Source of the DNA: Planctomycetaceae bacterium
GTDB taxonomy: Bacteria > Planctomycetota > Planctomycetia > Pirellulales > PNKZ01
Length of the DNA stretch: 64,000 nt
Assembly: GCA_016793115.1 (NCBI GenBank)
Contig: JAEUIN010000102.1
Span: 1-64,000, forward strand
Direction: 5' to 3'
The translations under genes and the position numbers were made by a program. Positions 1-7,900 of this stretch are shown piece by piece (within the stretch, counting starts at the first letter, position 1; each line of letters starts with the position of its first letter). Below the pieces are notes generated by a model that did no database searches, was not told where the DNA came from, and worked only from the letters and a program-made list of their open reading frames with translations.

Positions 1-1
1 G

Positions 2-226
2 GTCAAGAAAGCGGCCGCGAAAGTCGCCGCACAACTCCCGTCGGCGCAGACGGTGAAGGCGACGGCGAAGCAGGCCGTGACGAAGCTGGCTGCGGCGACG
101 AAGTCGGCCCCTGTGAAGAAAGCCGCGCAAAAGGCGACCGGCAAGCCGGCCAAGAAGACCGCGAAAAAAGCCCCGGTTCCGGTTTCGAAGCCGGCGAAGA
201 AGTCGGCCAAGAAAAAGAAGAAGTAG
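2..226 (+). CDS. Histone H1-like Lys/Ala-rich basic protein (3' end only)
   Basis: This is the C-terminal 74 codons of a gene that starts before the window. The readable part is almost only Lys, Ala, Pro, Thr and Val, with repeated KKAA, AKKA and KPAKK blocks and a final run of lysines before TAG at 224-226. Such tails occur in bacterial histone H1-like and AlgP-like proteins, which bind DNA nonspecifically through the charged tail and compact or bend it. No folded domain is visible in this part, so the N-terminus could hold something else. A strong intrinsic terminator follows 33 bases after the stop, which supports this as the end of a transcription unit. The reading frame is sure; the function is inferred from composition only. 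Confidence 0.7.
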   Translation, partial: VKKAAAKVAAQLPSAQTVKATAKQAVTKLAAATKSAPVKKAAQKATGKPAKKTAKKAPVPVSKPAKKSAKKKKK

Positions 227-258
227 CCGCTCCGGCCGTTGTGGCGCGGAAGATCGAC

Positions 259-297
259 ACTCGCACCCAGGCGTCGCGTCTCGGTGCGAGTTTTTTT
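259..297 (+). terminator. Intrinsic terminator of the H1-like gene
   Basis: A perfect 9-bp stem (259-267 with 283-291) encloses a 15-base loop and runs straight into seven T. It lies between the H1-like gene and catalase. It also argues against the GTG at 241 as the catalase start, because that would put the hairpin inside the coding region. Confidence 0.85.
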
Positions 298-417
298 GTT
301 TCTTTCGATTCCGCCGCGAGCGCAACTCGCACCACGCAATCTCGATCGGATCGGCACTCAGTTTGCTTCTCGTGTGCGTCTCTCGAATGCCCGCACACTT
401 CCGGAGACGCGACTGCC

Positions 418-2505
418 ATGGCCAAAAAGCCCGAACGACCTGCCGACCTCTCGTTCGTTCAGAAACCCGGCGCGGCCGGCGAGACGCACCAACAGGCTCG
501 CGACGAAGCGGGTTGGATGACCACCGACCAGGGCATTCCGATCTCCGACAATCAGAACTCCCTCACCGTCGGCCCGCGCGGCCCGGTGTTGCTTGAAGAC
601 TTCGTGCTTCGCGAGAAGATCACGAACTTCGATCACGAGCGAATTCCCGAGCGCGTCGTGCATGCTCGCGGAACCGGTGCGCACGGCTATTTCCAGTCGT
701 ACAAGTCGCACGCGAAGTTGACTAAAGCCGCCTTCTTGCAAGACCCGAGCGTCAAGACGCGCGTGTTCGTCCGCTTCTCGACGGTGGCGGGCAGCGAAGG
801 CTCGCCCGATTTGGCCCGCGACGTCCGCGGCTTCGCCGTGAAGTTCTATACGTCGGAAGGCAACTACGATCTGGTCGGCAACAACATTCCGGTCTTCTTC
901 ATTCAAGACGCGATCAAGTTTCCCGACTTGATTCACGCCGTGAAGCCCGAGCCCGACCGCGCATTCCCGCAAGCGGCCAGCGCCCACGACACGTTCTGGG
1001 ACTTCGCTTCGCTCACGCCGGAAAGCACCCACATGTTGATGTGGGCTATGTCGGATCGCGCGATCCCGCGTTCCTATCGCATGATGGAAGGATTCGGCGT
1101 ACATACGTTTCGCCTGGTCAACGCCAAGGGGAAGGGGACGTTCGTCAAGTTTCATTGGCGGCCGAAGCTCGGCACGTTCAGCGTGATCTGGGACGAGGCC
1201 GTGAAGATTAACGGCGCGGATATCGATTTCCATCGTCGCGACTTGTGGGACGCCGTCACGGCGGGCGACTATCCCGAATATGAACTCTCGGTGCAGGCCT
1301 TTAGCGAAGAGGAGGCGGCGGAGTTCGATTTCGACGTACTCGACCCGACGAAGATCATTCCCGAGGAAATCGTGCCGCTCACGCCGCTCGGCAAGCTGGT
1401 GCTCGATCGGATGCCCGACAACTTCTTCGCCGAAACCGAACAAGTCGCGTTTTGTCCGGCGAACTTGGTGCCGGGCATCGAGTTTTCCAACGATCCGCTG
1501 CTGCAAGGCCGGTTGTTTTCGTATCTCGACACGCAGTTGAGCCGGCTCGGAAGCCCGAACTTCCATGAGTTGCCGATCAATCGCCCGCATGTCGACGTGC
1601 GTAACTTTCAGCGCGACGGCCACATGCGGACCACGATTCCGACGGGCCGCGCCGCCTACGAGCCGAACAGCTTCAACGGCGCGCCGCGCGAAACGCCCGC
1701 CGGCGGCTTCACGAGCTTCCCCGCCGCGGAATCCGGCGAAAAGTTGCGCATTCGTCCGGAGAGCTTCGCCGATCACTACTCGCAGGCCCGCCAGTTTTAT
1801 CATTCGCTGACGGAGCCGGAGCAGCGGCACGTCGCGGCCGCGTTCGCGTTCGAACTCGGCAAGGTGGAGACTGCGGCGATCCGCAAGCGAATGCTGGGCC
1901 GGCTGCTGCTCGTCGACGAAGAGTTGGCCGACGAAGTGGCCGACCGGCTCGGCATGCCGGGCCAAGCCGAAAAACTCAAGCCCGCCGCGCCGGTACGCGA
2001 CCTGCCGCCGTCGCCGGCGCTGAGTCAATACTTGAAGGCTCCGCAATCGATTCAGGGAAAGAAGTTCGCCGTGCTCGCGACCGACGGAAGCGACGAAAAG
2101 CTCGTCGCCGAACTACAGAAGCGGCTCGAAGCCGAAGGAGCGCTGCTGCAGATCGTCGCGCCGAAGGTCGGCGGAGCGAAACTCGCGAACGGTAAAATGC
2201 TGGAGGCGCACCACGCGCTGGCCGGCGCGCCGAGTTGTTTATTCGACGGAGTCGTCGCGGCGCCGTCGGCCGCTGGCGCGGCAATGTTGCTCAAGCACGC
2301 CGCCGCGGTGGATTGGATTCGCGACGCCTTCGCCCATTTGAAAGTGATCGGGTTCACGGGCGACGCGGAGCCGCTCCTCGCCGCAGCCGGCGTGAAGCCC
2401 GACGCCGACGAAGGCTTGGTGCGTTTCGGCAAAGACGGCGCGGCGAAGTTCGTCGACGCGGCGAAGAAGCATCGCCTTTGGAACCGCGAACCGGAGGTGC
2501 GCTAG
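418..2505 (+). CDS. katE: Large-subunit catalase (HPII/KatE type)
   Basis: Haem catalase that dismutates hydrogen peroxide to water and oxygen in the cytoplasm. Read from ATG 418 the protein has 695 residues, the large-subunit (clade 2) class rather than the roughly 500-residue small type. The catalytic His lies in [14 protein letters not shown] (about residue 82), the partner Asn in [11 protein letters not shown] (about 155-156) and the proximal haem ligand Tyr in [14 protein letters not shown] (Tyr about 369, Arg four residues before). After the catalase core, from about residue 540, comes the DJ-1/PfpI-like flavodoxin-type domain typical of HPII ([10 protein letters not shown] onward). An in-frame GTG at 241 would add 59 residues, but the terminator at 259-297 lies in that stretch. 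GGAG at 403-406 suits ATG 418. No OxyR or Fur site was seen immediately upstream. Confidence 0.95.
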   Translation: MAKKPERPADLSFVQKPGAAGETHQQARDEAGWMTTDQGIPISDNQNSLTVGPRGPVLLEDFVLREKITNFDHERIPERVVHARGTGAHGYFQSYKSHAKLTKAAFLQDPSVKTRVFVRFSTVAGSEGSPDLARDVRGFAVKFYTSEGNYDLVGNNIPVFFIQDAIKFPDLIHAVKPEPDRAFPQAASAHDTFWDFASLTPESTHMLMWAMSDRAIPRSYRMMEGFGVHTFRLVNAKGKGTFVKFHWRPKLGTFSVIWDEAVKINGADIDFHRRDLWDAVTAGDYPEYELSVQAFSEEEAAEFDFDVLDPTKIIPEEIVPLTPLGKLVLDRMPDNFFAETEQVAFCPANLVPGIEFSNDPLLQGRLFSYLDTQLSRLGSPNFHELPINRPHVDVRNFQRDGHMRTTIPTGRAAYEPNSFNGAPRETPAGGFTSFPAAESGEKLRIRPESFADHYSQARQFYHSLTEPEQRHVAAAFAFELGKVETAAIRKRMLGRLLLVDEELADEVADRLGMPGQAEKLKPAAPVRDLPPSPALSQYLKAPQSIQGKKFAVLATDGSDEKLVAELQKRLEAEGALLQIVAPKVGGAKLANGKMLEAHHALAGAPSCLFDGVVAAPSAAGAAMLLKHAAAVDWIRDAFAHLKVIGFTGDAEPLLAAAGVKPDADEGLVRFGKDGAAKFVDAAKKHRLWNREPEVR

Positions 2506-2547
2506 TCGGTTGTTTTCGACCCTTACCTCCTAGCGCCCGCCCATCCG

Positions 2548-3753
2548 ATGGACCTCAAATCGTCGCACCCCTATTGGCCGATTAAGAACGGCTTGGTCGC
2601 GACCTACCCGCCGCTGGAGAACGACGAAGAGTGCGACGTGCTCGTGCTCGGCGGCGGCATCACCGGCGCGATCTTCGCCGATCGACTGACGAAGGAAGGG
2701 TTCGACGTGGTCGTCGTCGATCGCCGCGACATCGGCCACGGCAGCACCTCGGCCAGCACCGCGATGTTGCAGTACGAAATCGATACGCACTTGATCGACC
2801 TCCTCGACATGATCGGCCCCGAGCAAGCCGAGCGGGCCTATCGACTTTCGGTCGATTCCCTGGCGACGCTCGCGCAGCTGGCCGCCGAGTGCCCGCTCGA
2901 TTGCGGCTTTACGAAGAAGCGGAGCGTGTACGCGGCCTCGACGGAAGCGGACGTCGAATCGCTGCGGCGGGAGGCGCTCGCTCGGCAGCGGATTGGAATC
3001 GAAGCGGAGTTCGTGGCGGGGCCGGAAGTGCGCGAGCGTTACGCCCTGCCCCACCCCGCCGCGATCGTCTCCGCGGAGGCGGCGACGGCCGACCCCTATT
3101 TGTTCGCGCATGGGCTGCTGAAGCAGGCCGTGCGGCGCGGGGCGCGCGTTTACGATCGGACCGAGGCGACGAAGTTCGATCCGGCGTTCTTAGGTCGGCA
3201 TGAGATCGAAACCGACCGCGGGCCGAAGATCCGCGCGGACGACATCGTGTTCGCGACCGGCTACGAGTCGCAGCAATACACGGGCGAGAAAGTCTGTCGC
3301 TTTAAGAGCACCTACGCGCTGGTGACGCAGCCGCTCGCAAGCGTTGCGCCGTGGAACGAGCATCATCTGTTTTGGGAATCCGCCCGCCCCTATCTCTACT
3401 TCCGCACGACCGACGATCGCCGGCTCGTGGCCGGCGGCGCCGATCTCGACTTTCGCAGCGCGCTCAAGCGCGATGCCTTGATAGAGCGGCAAACGGCGCA
3501 CGTATTTAACGGCATCAAGGAACTGTTTCCGCAGTTGGCGCCGGAAATCGAATACGCCTGGGCGGGCACGTTCGCCGAAACGAAAGACGGGTTGGCCTAC
3601 ATCGGCCGGCCCGCCGCGTTGCCGCACGCCTATTTCGCACTCGGCTTCGGCGGCAACGGCATCACGTATAGCACGATCGCGGCCGACATCGTCGCCGACC
3701 AACTGAAGGGCCGCCCCAACACGGACGCCGAAATCTTCCGCTTCGGCCGGTAG
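2548..3753 (+). CDS. FAD-dependent oxidoreductase, DAO family
   Basis: A 401-residue protein of the D-amino-acid oxidase/glycine oxidase-like fold. The FAD-binding Rossmann fingerprint GGGITG is at residues 35-40 and is followed by the acidic strand end VVVVDRRDIGHGSTSAS that contacts the ribose and pyrophosphate. The C-terminal part has YAWAGTFAETKDGLAYIG and ALGFGGNGITYSTIAADI, the second dinucleotide-binding part usual for the family. It would oxidise an amine or amino acid substrate, which cannot be named from the sequence. No signal peptide is visible, so it is probably cytoplasmic. It lies 42 bases after katE on the same strand, so the two may be co-transcribed; peroxide made by an oxidase next to a catalase would make sense, but that is inference. 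Confidence 0.85.
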   Translation: MDLKSSHPYWPIKNGLVATYPPLENDEECDVLVLGGGITGAIFADRLTKEGFDVVVVDRRDIGHGSTSASTAMLQYEIDTHLIDLLDMIGPEQAERAYRLSVDSLATLAQLAAECPLDCGFTKKRSVYAASTEADVESLRREALARQRIGIEAEFVAGPEVRERYALPHPAAIVSAEAATADPYLFAHGLLKQAVRRGARVYDRTEATKFDPAFLGRHEIETDRGPKIRADDIVFATGYESQQYTGEKVCRFKSTYALVTQPLASVAPWNEHHLFWESARPYLYFRTTDDRRLVAGGADLDFRSALKRDALIERQTAHVFNGIKELFPQLAPEIEYAWAGTFAETKDGLAYIGRPAALPHAYFALGFGGNGITYSTIAADIVADQLKGRPNTDAEIFRFGR

Positions 3754-3832
3754 AGTCGGTCGAGCAACGCGAGGCCCGCACGGAATCGGCGCACTGACCG
3801 CGTGGGCCTCACTCCGTTCGACCCACCCTACG

Positions 3833-3872
3833 AAAAAAGCTGCGCGGTCGAATCGCTCGACCGCGCAGCTTT
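3833..3872 (-). terminator. Intrinsic terminator of rpsD
   Basis: A perfect 16-bp stem (3836-3851 with 3857-3872) with a 5-base loop. Read leftward it is followed by a T run (A tract 3833-3838 on the plus strand). It lies 35 bases beyond the rpsD stop. It could also stop readthrough from the rightward oxidoreductase gene, though the plus-strand T run is short. Confidence 0.85.
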
Positions 3873-3906
3873 GGGTTTCAATCGTTGTCGGAGAACGTGT
3901 CGCGAC

Positions 3907-4518
3907 TTAACGCGACAGCAATTCGATGACCGCGCCGATGTTCACCGGCAGGCTCACTTCGTCGGCCAGCGGCGTGCGATCGACGTGGATCGTCAAACGC
4001 TGCGGGTCGAACCGGAGAAAGTTCGGCAGCACGCCTTCGGCCGCGCCGACCATGTTGCCGTACAGATTCTGCAGCGGTTGCAGCGGCTTGACGTGAACCA
4101 TGTCGCCGGGGCGCAGCATGCGCGAGGCGACCGTGCACTTGCGCCAGTTCACCATGAAGTGGCCGTGGCCGACGCCTTGGCGAGCTTGCGGGCGCGAAAT
4201 CGTCATGCCGGCGCGGCGAATGATGTTGTCGAGCCGCATTTCGCACATGCTCAACAAGTTCTCGCCCGTGTTGCCCGGACGGCGAGCCGCTTCCTTATAC
4301 AGACGACGAAGCTGGCGCTCGCTGAGGCCGTAGTAGTATTTGATCTTTTGCTTTTCCAACATGGCCTTGCCGTAGTCGGAAAGCTTGCCGCGGCGCTGGT
4401 GCATGCCCGGCATGCTGTCGTCGCGCCGTTGGAACGCCTTGCGGGCGCCGGCGTTCTCGAAAATCATCGTGCCGAGCCGGCGATTGATGCGGCCCTTCGG
4501 TCCGGTGTAGTGACCCAT
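3907..4518 (-). CDS. rpsD: 30S ribosomal protein S4
   Basis: Primary 16S rRNA-binding protein that nucleates assembly of the 30S body. The 203-residue length and the order of segments fit bacterial S4: N-terminal MGHYTGPKGRINRRLG, the helical LSDYGKAMLEKQKIKYYYGLSERQLRRLY segment (split here only for description), then the S4 RNA-binding fold at MRLDNIIRRAGMTISRPQARQ and VNWRKCTVASRMLRPGD. The N-terminus lacks the four-cysteine zinc site of the C+ form, so it is a zinc-free version. AAAGGA before ATG 4518 is a clear ribosome-binding site. It stands alone here rather than in the usual rpsM-rpsK-rpsD-rpoA cluster; separate rpsD genes are known in several phyla. Confidence 0.97.
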   Translation of the reverse strand: MGHYTGPKGRINRRLGTMIFENAGARKAFQRRDDSMPGMHQRRGKLSDYGKAMLEKQKIKYYYGLSERQLRRLYKEAARRPGNTGENLLSMCEMRLDNIIRRAGMTISRPQARQGVGHGHFMVNWRKCTVASRMLRPGDMVHVKPLQPLQNLYGNMVGAAEGVLPNFLRFDPQRLTIHVDRTPLADEVSLPVNIGAVIELLSR

Positions 4519-4614
4519 GCTCTCGAATCATCCTTTCAAAACGTGCTTCGCCGTCCGAAACGCATGTTGCAAGGTCCGACGGACGAAGCCGCGGGCCGTG
4601 AACTCAGTCGACTC

Positions 4615-4636
4615 TTGAACGCAAAACGGCGTTCAA
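4615..4636 (-). promoter_or_regulatory. Perfect hairpin in the rpsD upstream region
   Basis: An 8-bp perfect inverted repeat (TTGAACGC 4615-4622, GCGTTCAA 4629-4636) with a 6-base loop lies about 100 bases before the rpsD start. S4 represses its own synthesis at mRNA structures in several bacteria, so this could be a leader element. It could equally be an operator. There is no direct evidence for either. Confidence 0.35.
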
Positions 4637-4691
4637 CCACTATCGGACTTTAGGTCTGCGGAAGGGAGTCGACGGCGTCGGCGAGACCCCT

Positions 4692-4913
4692 TCACCCCGC
4701 GAACGGAGCGAACGGGTCGTCGCGCAAATCACCCAGGGCCGACCACCGACTAGGTCGGCGAGTTGGCCGCGTGGGGAACGTACCACGATAGGAAAATCGC
4801 GGGCGGAACGCGAGCCCTTTTATCGCCCGGACGAGGGCCGGAACGACAATAAATCCCACCCCCATCGCGGCGGCGATGGCGAAGTGGACCAGGATAAGGC
4901 GGAGAATCTCCAT
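4692..4913 (-). CDS. Small single-pass membrane protein, hypothetical
   Basis: A 73-residue reading frame whose ATG (4911-4913) comes three bases after the stop of the TPR gene, as expected for translational coupling. Residues 5-30 form one hydrophobic helix (ILVHFAIAAAMGVGFIVVPALV), followed by a basic, Arg/Pro-rich tail of about 40 residues. I recognise no family. Its position as the last gene of the hemP-TPR unit would give it a role linked to iron or haem, but this is only guilt by association. The tail composition is weakly protein-like, so the frame may be shorter or spurious. Confidence 0.45.
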   Translation of the reverse strand: MEILRLILVHFAIAAAMGVGFIVVPALVRAIKGLAFRPRFSYRGTFPTRPTRRPSRWSALGDLRDDPFAPFAG

Positions 4914-4916
4914 AAT

Positions 4917-5705
4917 TTACCCTGCTTCTCGCAGCGTTTCCGCAGTCGTCGGCCTTGAAGAAGCTGCGGTGCCGCGGCTTGTCTCGATCGCCAACACCTT
5001 GTCGTGACACGCTTTAACCCGCGCTTTGTCGCCGAAGTTGCGGCATACCTGCGCCATGGCGTCGAGGCAGCGAACGCAAGCGATTTGCTCGACGTTGAGC
5101 CCGCGGAACAGGTCGTACGCTTCCCGCATGAGTCCGTTGCGGGCACAAGCGACGGCGAGCCCCAACCGGTAGATCGGCCGATGCGGCTCCAGAGCAAAGG
5201 CCCGCCGCAAGAGCGGCAGCACCGTCTCCGGCGGGTAGCCGAGCTTGCTCATGTAGAACGCCATGCCGTAGACGGCTTCGTCGCTCTCCGCGTCGCGAAG
5301 CGAGGCCTCGCGACACATCTCCAGCGCGAGTTGATACTCACCGACCCGTCCCAGGCCGACGCAAAGCTGCGGGAGCAGCGGGGTCGGCAAGTCGGTCCGT
5401 GTCGCCAAGTAGCGGAGGATGGTCTGCGCCTCGGTTTTGCGGCCGATTCGCAGGTACGAGTGAGCTTGGACCATTTGAACCGAAATCGTGAGCGGCACCA
5501 GCAAAGCCGCGGTTTCCAAGGCGCGAACGGCCGCGGTGAAGTCGCCCGAGGCGTGCCAAACTAAGCCTTGGCGTTCGATGAGCCGGCCGTCTTCGGGAAA
5601 CTGAAGCAAAGCGACGCGTAGTTGCTCGCCGGCTTCGGTGAAGCGGCCGGCCTCGTAGGCTTCGCCGATTTGGGCGAGCATCAAGTCGTAAAGCGACTCG
5701 GACAT
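4917..5705 (-). CDS. Tetratricopeptide-repeat protein
   Basis: A 262-residue protein with helical-pair repeats across most of its length. Recognisable TPR signatures include AYEAGRFTEAGEQLRVALLQFPED, the following HASGDFTAAVRALETAALLVP, SYLRIGRKTEAQTILRYL, and LRRAFALEPHRPIYRLGLA (each within its own repeat). No signal peptide or membrane segment is seen, so it should be a cytoplasmic scaffold for protein-protein contacts. It starts 36 bases after hemP with GGAG before ATG 5705, so the two are probably in one transcript behind the Fur-like box at 6108-6122. The partner is unknown. A role in haem or iron handling is inferred only from that neighbourhood. Confidence 0.8.
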   Translation of the reverse strand: MSESLYDLMLAQIGEAYEAGRFTEAGEQLRVALLQFPEDGRLIERQGLVWHASGDFTAAVRALETAALLVPLTISVQMVQAHSYLRIGRKTEAQTILRYLATRTDLPTPLLPQLCVGLGRVGEYQLALEMCREASLRDAESDEAVYGMAFYMSKLGYPPETVLPLLRRAFALEPHRPIYRLGLAVACARNGLMREAYDLFRGLNVEQIACVRCLDAMAQVCRNFGDKARVKACHDKVLAIETSRGTAASSRPTTAETLREAG

Positions 5706-5741
5706 GGCGAAACTCCGTGAAATTTGGTGAAAGCGAGTCGC

Positions 5742-5984
5742 TTACTTCTGAAGAATGAGCCGGTTCTGCATCGTGATCCGCAGCCGGTAGAGGGCTCCGC
5801 GATGGGCAATGCAGACTTCCCGCGAGCCGCTGAAGATGTCGTCGGAATTGAGCATCCGCACCGCGGTCGGGGCGGGCACCGGAACCGTTTCCGGCGGAAC
5901 GGCGGTGATGGGATGGCCGGGGCCGGCAGATTCCAGCGGCTCGGGAGAAACGAGGGACGCAGCGGACAGGTGAAGGGTCGACAT
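5742..5984 (-). CDS. hemP: HemP-family hemin uptake protein
   Basis: An 80-residue protein. Its last 27 residues match the short HemP signature: His61, Gly63, Tyr66, the LR pair 68-69, Thr71 and the closing NRLILQK (residues 74-80). HemP proteins are small iron-repressed polypeptides found with haem-uptake genes; in some proteobacteria they act as transcriptional activators of the haem receptor. The first 50 residues are Pro/Ala/Val-rich and unconserved-looking, making this longer than the usual 60 residues. It is the first gene of a leftward unit with the TPR protein. A Fur-like box lies about 125 bases before its ATG. The TonB-dependent receptor and energising genes lie 9-14 kb away in the same window, so HemP may help control them. 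Confidence 0.85.
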   Translation of the reverse strand: MSTLHLSAASLVSPEPLESAGPGHPITAVPPETVPVPAPTAVRMLNSDDIFSGSREVCIAHRGALYRLRITMQNRLILQK

Positions 5985-6107
5985 AGCCGGAACTCGGAGT
6001 GGAGTGAGGATTCAAAACGTGAGCCACACGGTCCGCGGCGGCGACCGATCACTGAGGGAGTAAGACGCTGCTCGTGGGCGAAGCTGCCTGACAAGCTCGA
6101 TTCTTGA

Positions 6108-6122
6108 TGATAATGAGTCTCA
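6108..6122 (-). promoter_or_regulatory. Fur-like box upstream of hemP
   Basis: TGATAATGAGTCTCA on the plus strand fits the 7-1-7 Fur motif: one half-site is perfect (TGATAAT) and the other is TGAGACT read on the minus strand. It lies 124 bases before the hemP ATG, and hemP genes are classically Fur-repressed. A regulator gene is not in the window, so the identity of the repressor is inferred. Confidence 0.65.
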
Positions 6123-6476
6123 GTAGCGATTAGGATACTGGTTTCGCTTGGAATCGTCAAGCAGTTTTCTTCCCTCAGGCCGCCTTCCCTGGGGCCGCCT
6201 TTCCACTCAGTTCTTTCGACGATCGAAACGAACCTCGGCACTCGCCGTTGGGCTAGGCCAGTCGCGCCCGGATTTCTTGTGGGATCGGCAAAAGTTCCCT
6301 CATCGCTACGGTCGATACAGCTTGCCGACGTCCCTGTTGCATCCTCCCCCAGGTATGGCGCAGGAGACGATCGTGTGGACGCCGGCAACCGCAGCGTTGC
6401 CTGCGGTCGTGGTCTGCCCCCCGTTTTTTGAACTCGCAACCTTGGCGTCTGCGGCCCCGCGCCGCAGCGATGACCT
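6123..6476. other. Gene-free stretch between hemP and the next rightward genes
   Basis: About 350 bases without a convincing gene. The two longer frames across it have Arg/Ser/Pro-rich translations unlike real proteins. It should contain the divergent promoters for hemP (left) and the following small gene and TPR lipoprotein (right). I see no riboswitch or tRNA. Confidence 0.5.
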
Positions 6477-6707
6477 ATGGTCCCGTCTCCGCATCTTTCC
6501 GCGGCTCCGTTACCGCTACGCGCCGATCGGCGCTGGCGCGTCGCGCTGTTGGTCGCCGGCTTGATCGGTGCCGTGGCTCGCTACGCCTTGCAGTCGCCGG
6601 ATGACGACCTGCCGTCGCGGGCGACGTCTCCCCTGTCGGCCGCCGGGGCTCTTGCCGACGACGCCCTCTGTGCCGCGCAAGCCGAACCGTCGTACGCACT
6701 GAAGTAA
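6477..6707 (+). CDS. Possible small membrane protein
   Basis: A 76-residue frame with one hydrophobic helix (VALLVAGLIGAVARYAL, about residues 22-38), a basic N-terminal side and an acidic/Ala-rich C-terminal side. It ends 62 bases before the TPR lipoprotein on the same strand. The arrangement is believable for a small inner-membrane protein, but no family is recognised and no clear ribosome-binding site precedes ATG 6477. It may not be translated. Confidence 0.35.
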   Translation: MVPSPHLSAAPLPLRADRRWRVALLVAGLIGAVARYALQSPDDDLPSRATSPLSAAGALADDALCAAQAEPSYALK

Positions 6708-6768
6708 TCGCCGCGCTTCCCCGCGAACCACCCCCTCAATCCTCCACCGTGTCGTCGAACCGCACCGC

Positions 6769-7806
6769 ATGAAACTTCGCCTCCACTGGCTCCGACGCAT
6801 CGCCCTGGCCTTGGGCTACTGCGCGCCGTGGTGTTTCCTGACCGGTTGCGCGCTGCCGACCGGCGAGTTTTCGCTCGCCGCTCTCTCGTCTTCGCCGCGC
6901 TCCTCCGCCCGGCCGGCCGCGGACGATTCGCCGGCCGACTCCGTCGCCGAGAGCCTTGCCACCGCGCGCGAAATGGAAGCGCACGGCGACGACCTCGCGG
7001 CCATCGAACAGTACGAGCGCGTGCGGGCCCAAGCGCCCAAGCGCCAAGGCATCGCCGCCCGTCTCGCCGCGCTTTATGATCGACAAGGTCAGCAGGAACG
7101 CGCCGCCACGGAATATCGCCGCGCGCTCGACGAAGCCGAAGACGACGCCGAACTCTGGAACGACTATTCATACTTCTTGTTTCAGCGCGGCGCGTTCGAC
7201 GAGGCGGAGACGGCGGCCCGCCGCGCGCTGAAGATCGAACCGCAGCACAAGCGCTCTTGGGTCAATCTCGGCCTGATCCTCGCCCAGCGCGAGCGCTACG
7301 ACGAAGCCTACGAGTCGTTCGCGCGCGCCGTGGGCGAAGCGACGGCGCACAACAATCTCGGCATCATTCTCGCTCGCCAAGGCAAGCTCGACGAAGCCCG
7401 CCGCGAACTCGCGCTCGCGCAGCAACTCGATCCGACGCTCAAGCAACCGGCGACGGTCTTAAAGCGATTGTCCGACGAATACGCCGAAGCCGTGCGGGAA
7501 GCCGATGCGCACGACTCGCGCGCCGCCGGCCGTGCGCCGTCGCACGGCGCAACTTCGGCGGAGCGGCGCGCGCCGCGCGCGCAACTCGTCGCGGAATCTC
7601 GCCAGGTTTTTGTGAACGAATCCGGCGCAAACGTCGATCTGAATCCTCGCCGAAACGTCCGCGACGATGAGTCGCGGCCGATCGTCGTGAGCGACGACGC
7701 GAGTTCTTCGCGGGTCCCGTCGGCGAACGACGATCACGATCGCGCGGCAACCGCTCGCAGCGCGCCCACAAGACAACACAGGACGAGCAAAGACGACGGA
7801 AGCTGA
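6769..7806 (+). CDS. TPR-repeat lipoprotein
   Basis: A 345-residue protein with a lipoprotein signal: basic start, hydrophobic stretch and lipobox Leu-Thr-Gly-Cys ending at Cys27, so it is probably anchored in a membrane facing the periplasm. TPR units occupy about residues 60-240 (for example HGDDLAAIEQYERVRAQAP, LYDRQGQQERAATEYRRAL, NDYSYFLFQRGAFDEAETA, and NNLGIILARQGKLDEARREL). The last 100 residues are hydrophilic, Arg/Ser/Asp-rich and probably disordered. TPR lipoproteins usually scaffold assembly of secretion, pilus or envelope machinery, but no such genes are adjacent. A strong terminator follows at 7850-7887. Confidence 0.8.
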   Translation: MKLRLHWLRRIALALGYCAPWCFLTGCALPTGEFSLAALSSSPRSSARPAADDSPADSVAESLATAREMEAHGDDLAAIEQYERVRAQAPKRQGIAARLAALYDRQGQQERAATEYRRALDEAEDDAELWNDYSYFLFQRGAFDEAETAARRALKIEPQHKRSWVNLGLILAQRERYDEAYESFARAVGEATAHNNLGIILARQGKLDEARRELALAQQLDPTLKQPATVLKRLSDEYAEAVREADAHDSRAAGRAPSHGATSAERRAPRAQLVAESRQVFVNESGANVDLNPRRNVRDDESRPIVVSDDASSSRVPSANDDHDRAATARSAPTRQHRTSKDDGS

Positions 7807-7849
7807 TGAGCTTCCCGCACAATTCATTCGCGAGCCGGGGGGCACGCGT

Positions 7850-7887
7850 CGGGGCGGCGTCGGGGGACGTCCGCCCCGTTTTTTTTT
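7850..7887 (+). terminator. Intrinsic terminator after the TPR lipoprotein gene
   Basis: An 8-bp GC stem (CGGGGCGG 7850-7857 with CCGCCCCG 7871-7878) followed by nine T. It lies 44 bases after the TPR lipoprotein stop and just before the convergent csrA end. Confidence 0.85.
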
Positions 7888-7900
7888 GCGCCGCGCGAGA

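Noticed and set aside
241-417. N-terminal extension of catalase from GTG 241
   Set aside because: The extension contains a strong intrinsic terminator (259-297) and translates to a Ser/Arg-rich stretch unlike catalases; ATG 418 gives a normal HPII start.
3802-4653. Long rightward frame (283 codons) over rpsD
   Set aside because: It lies antisense to rpsD, whose protein is unmistakable; the frame is a result of GC-rich codon use.
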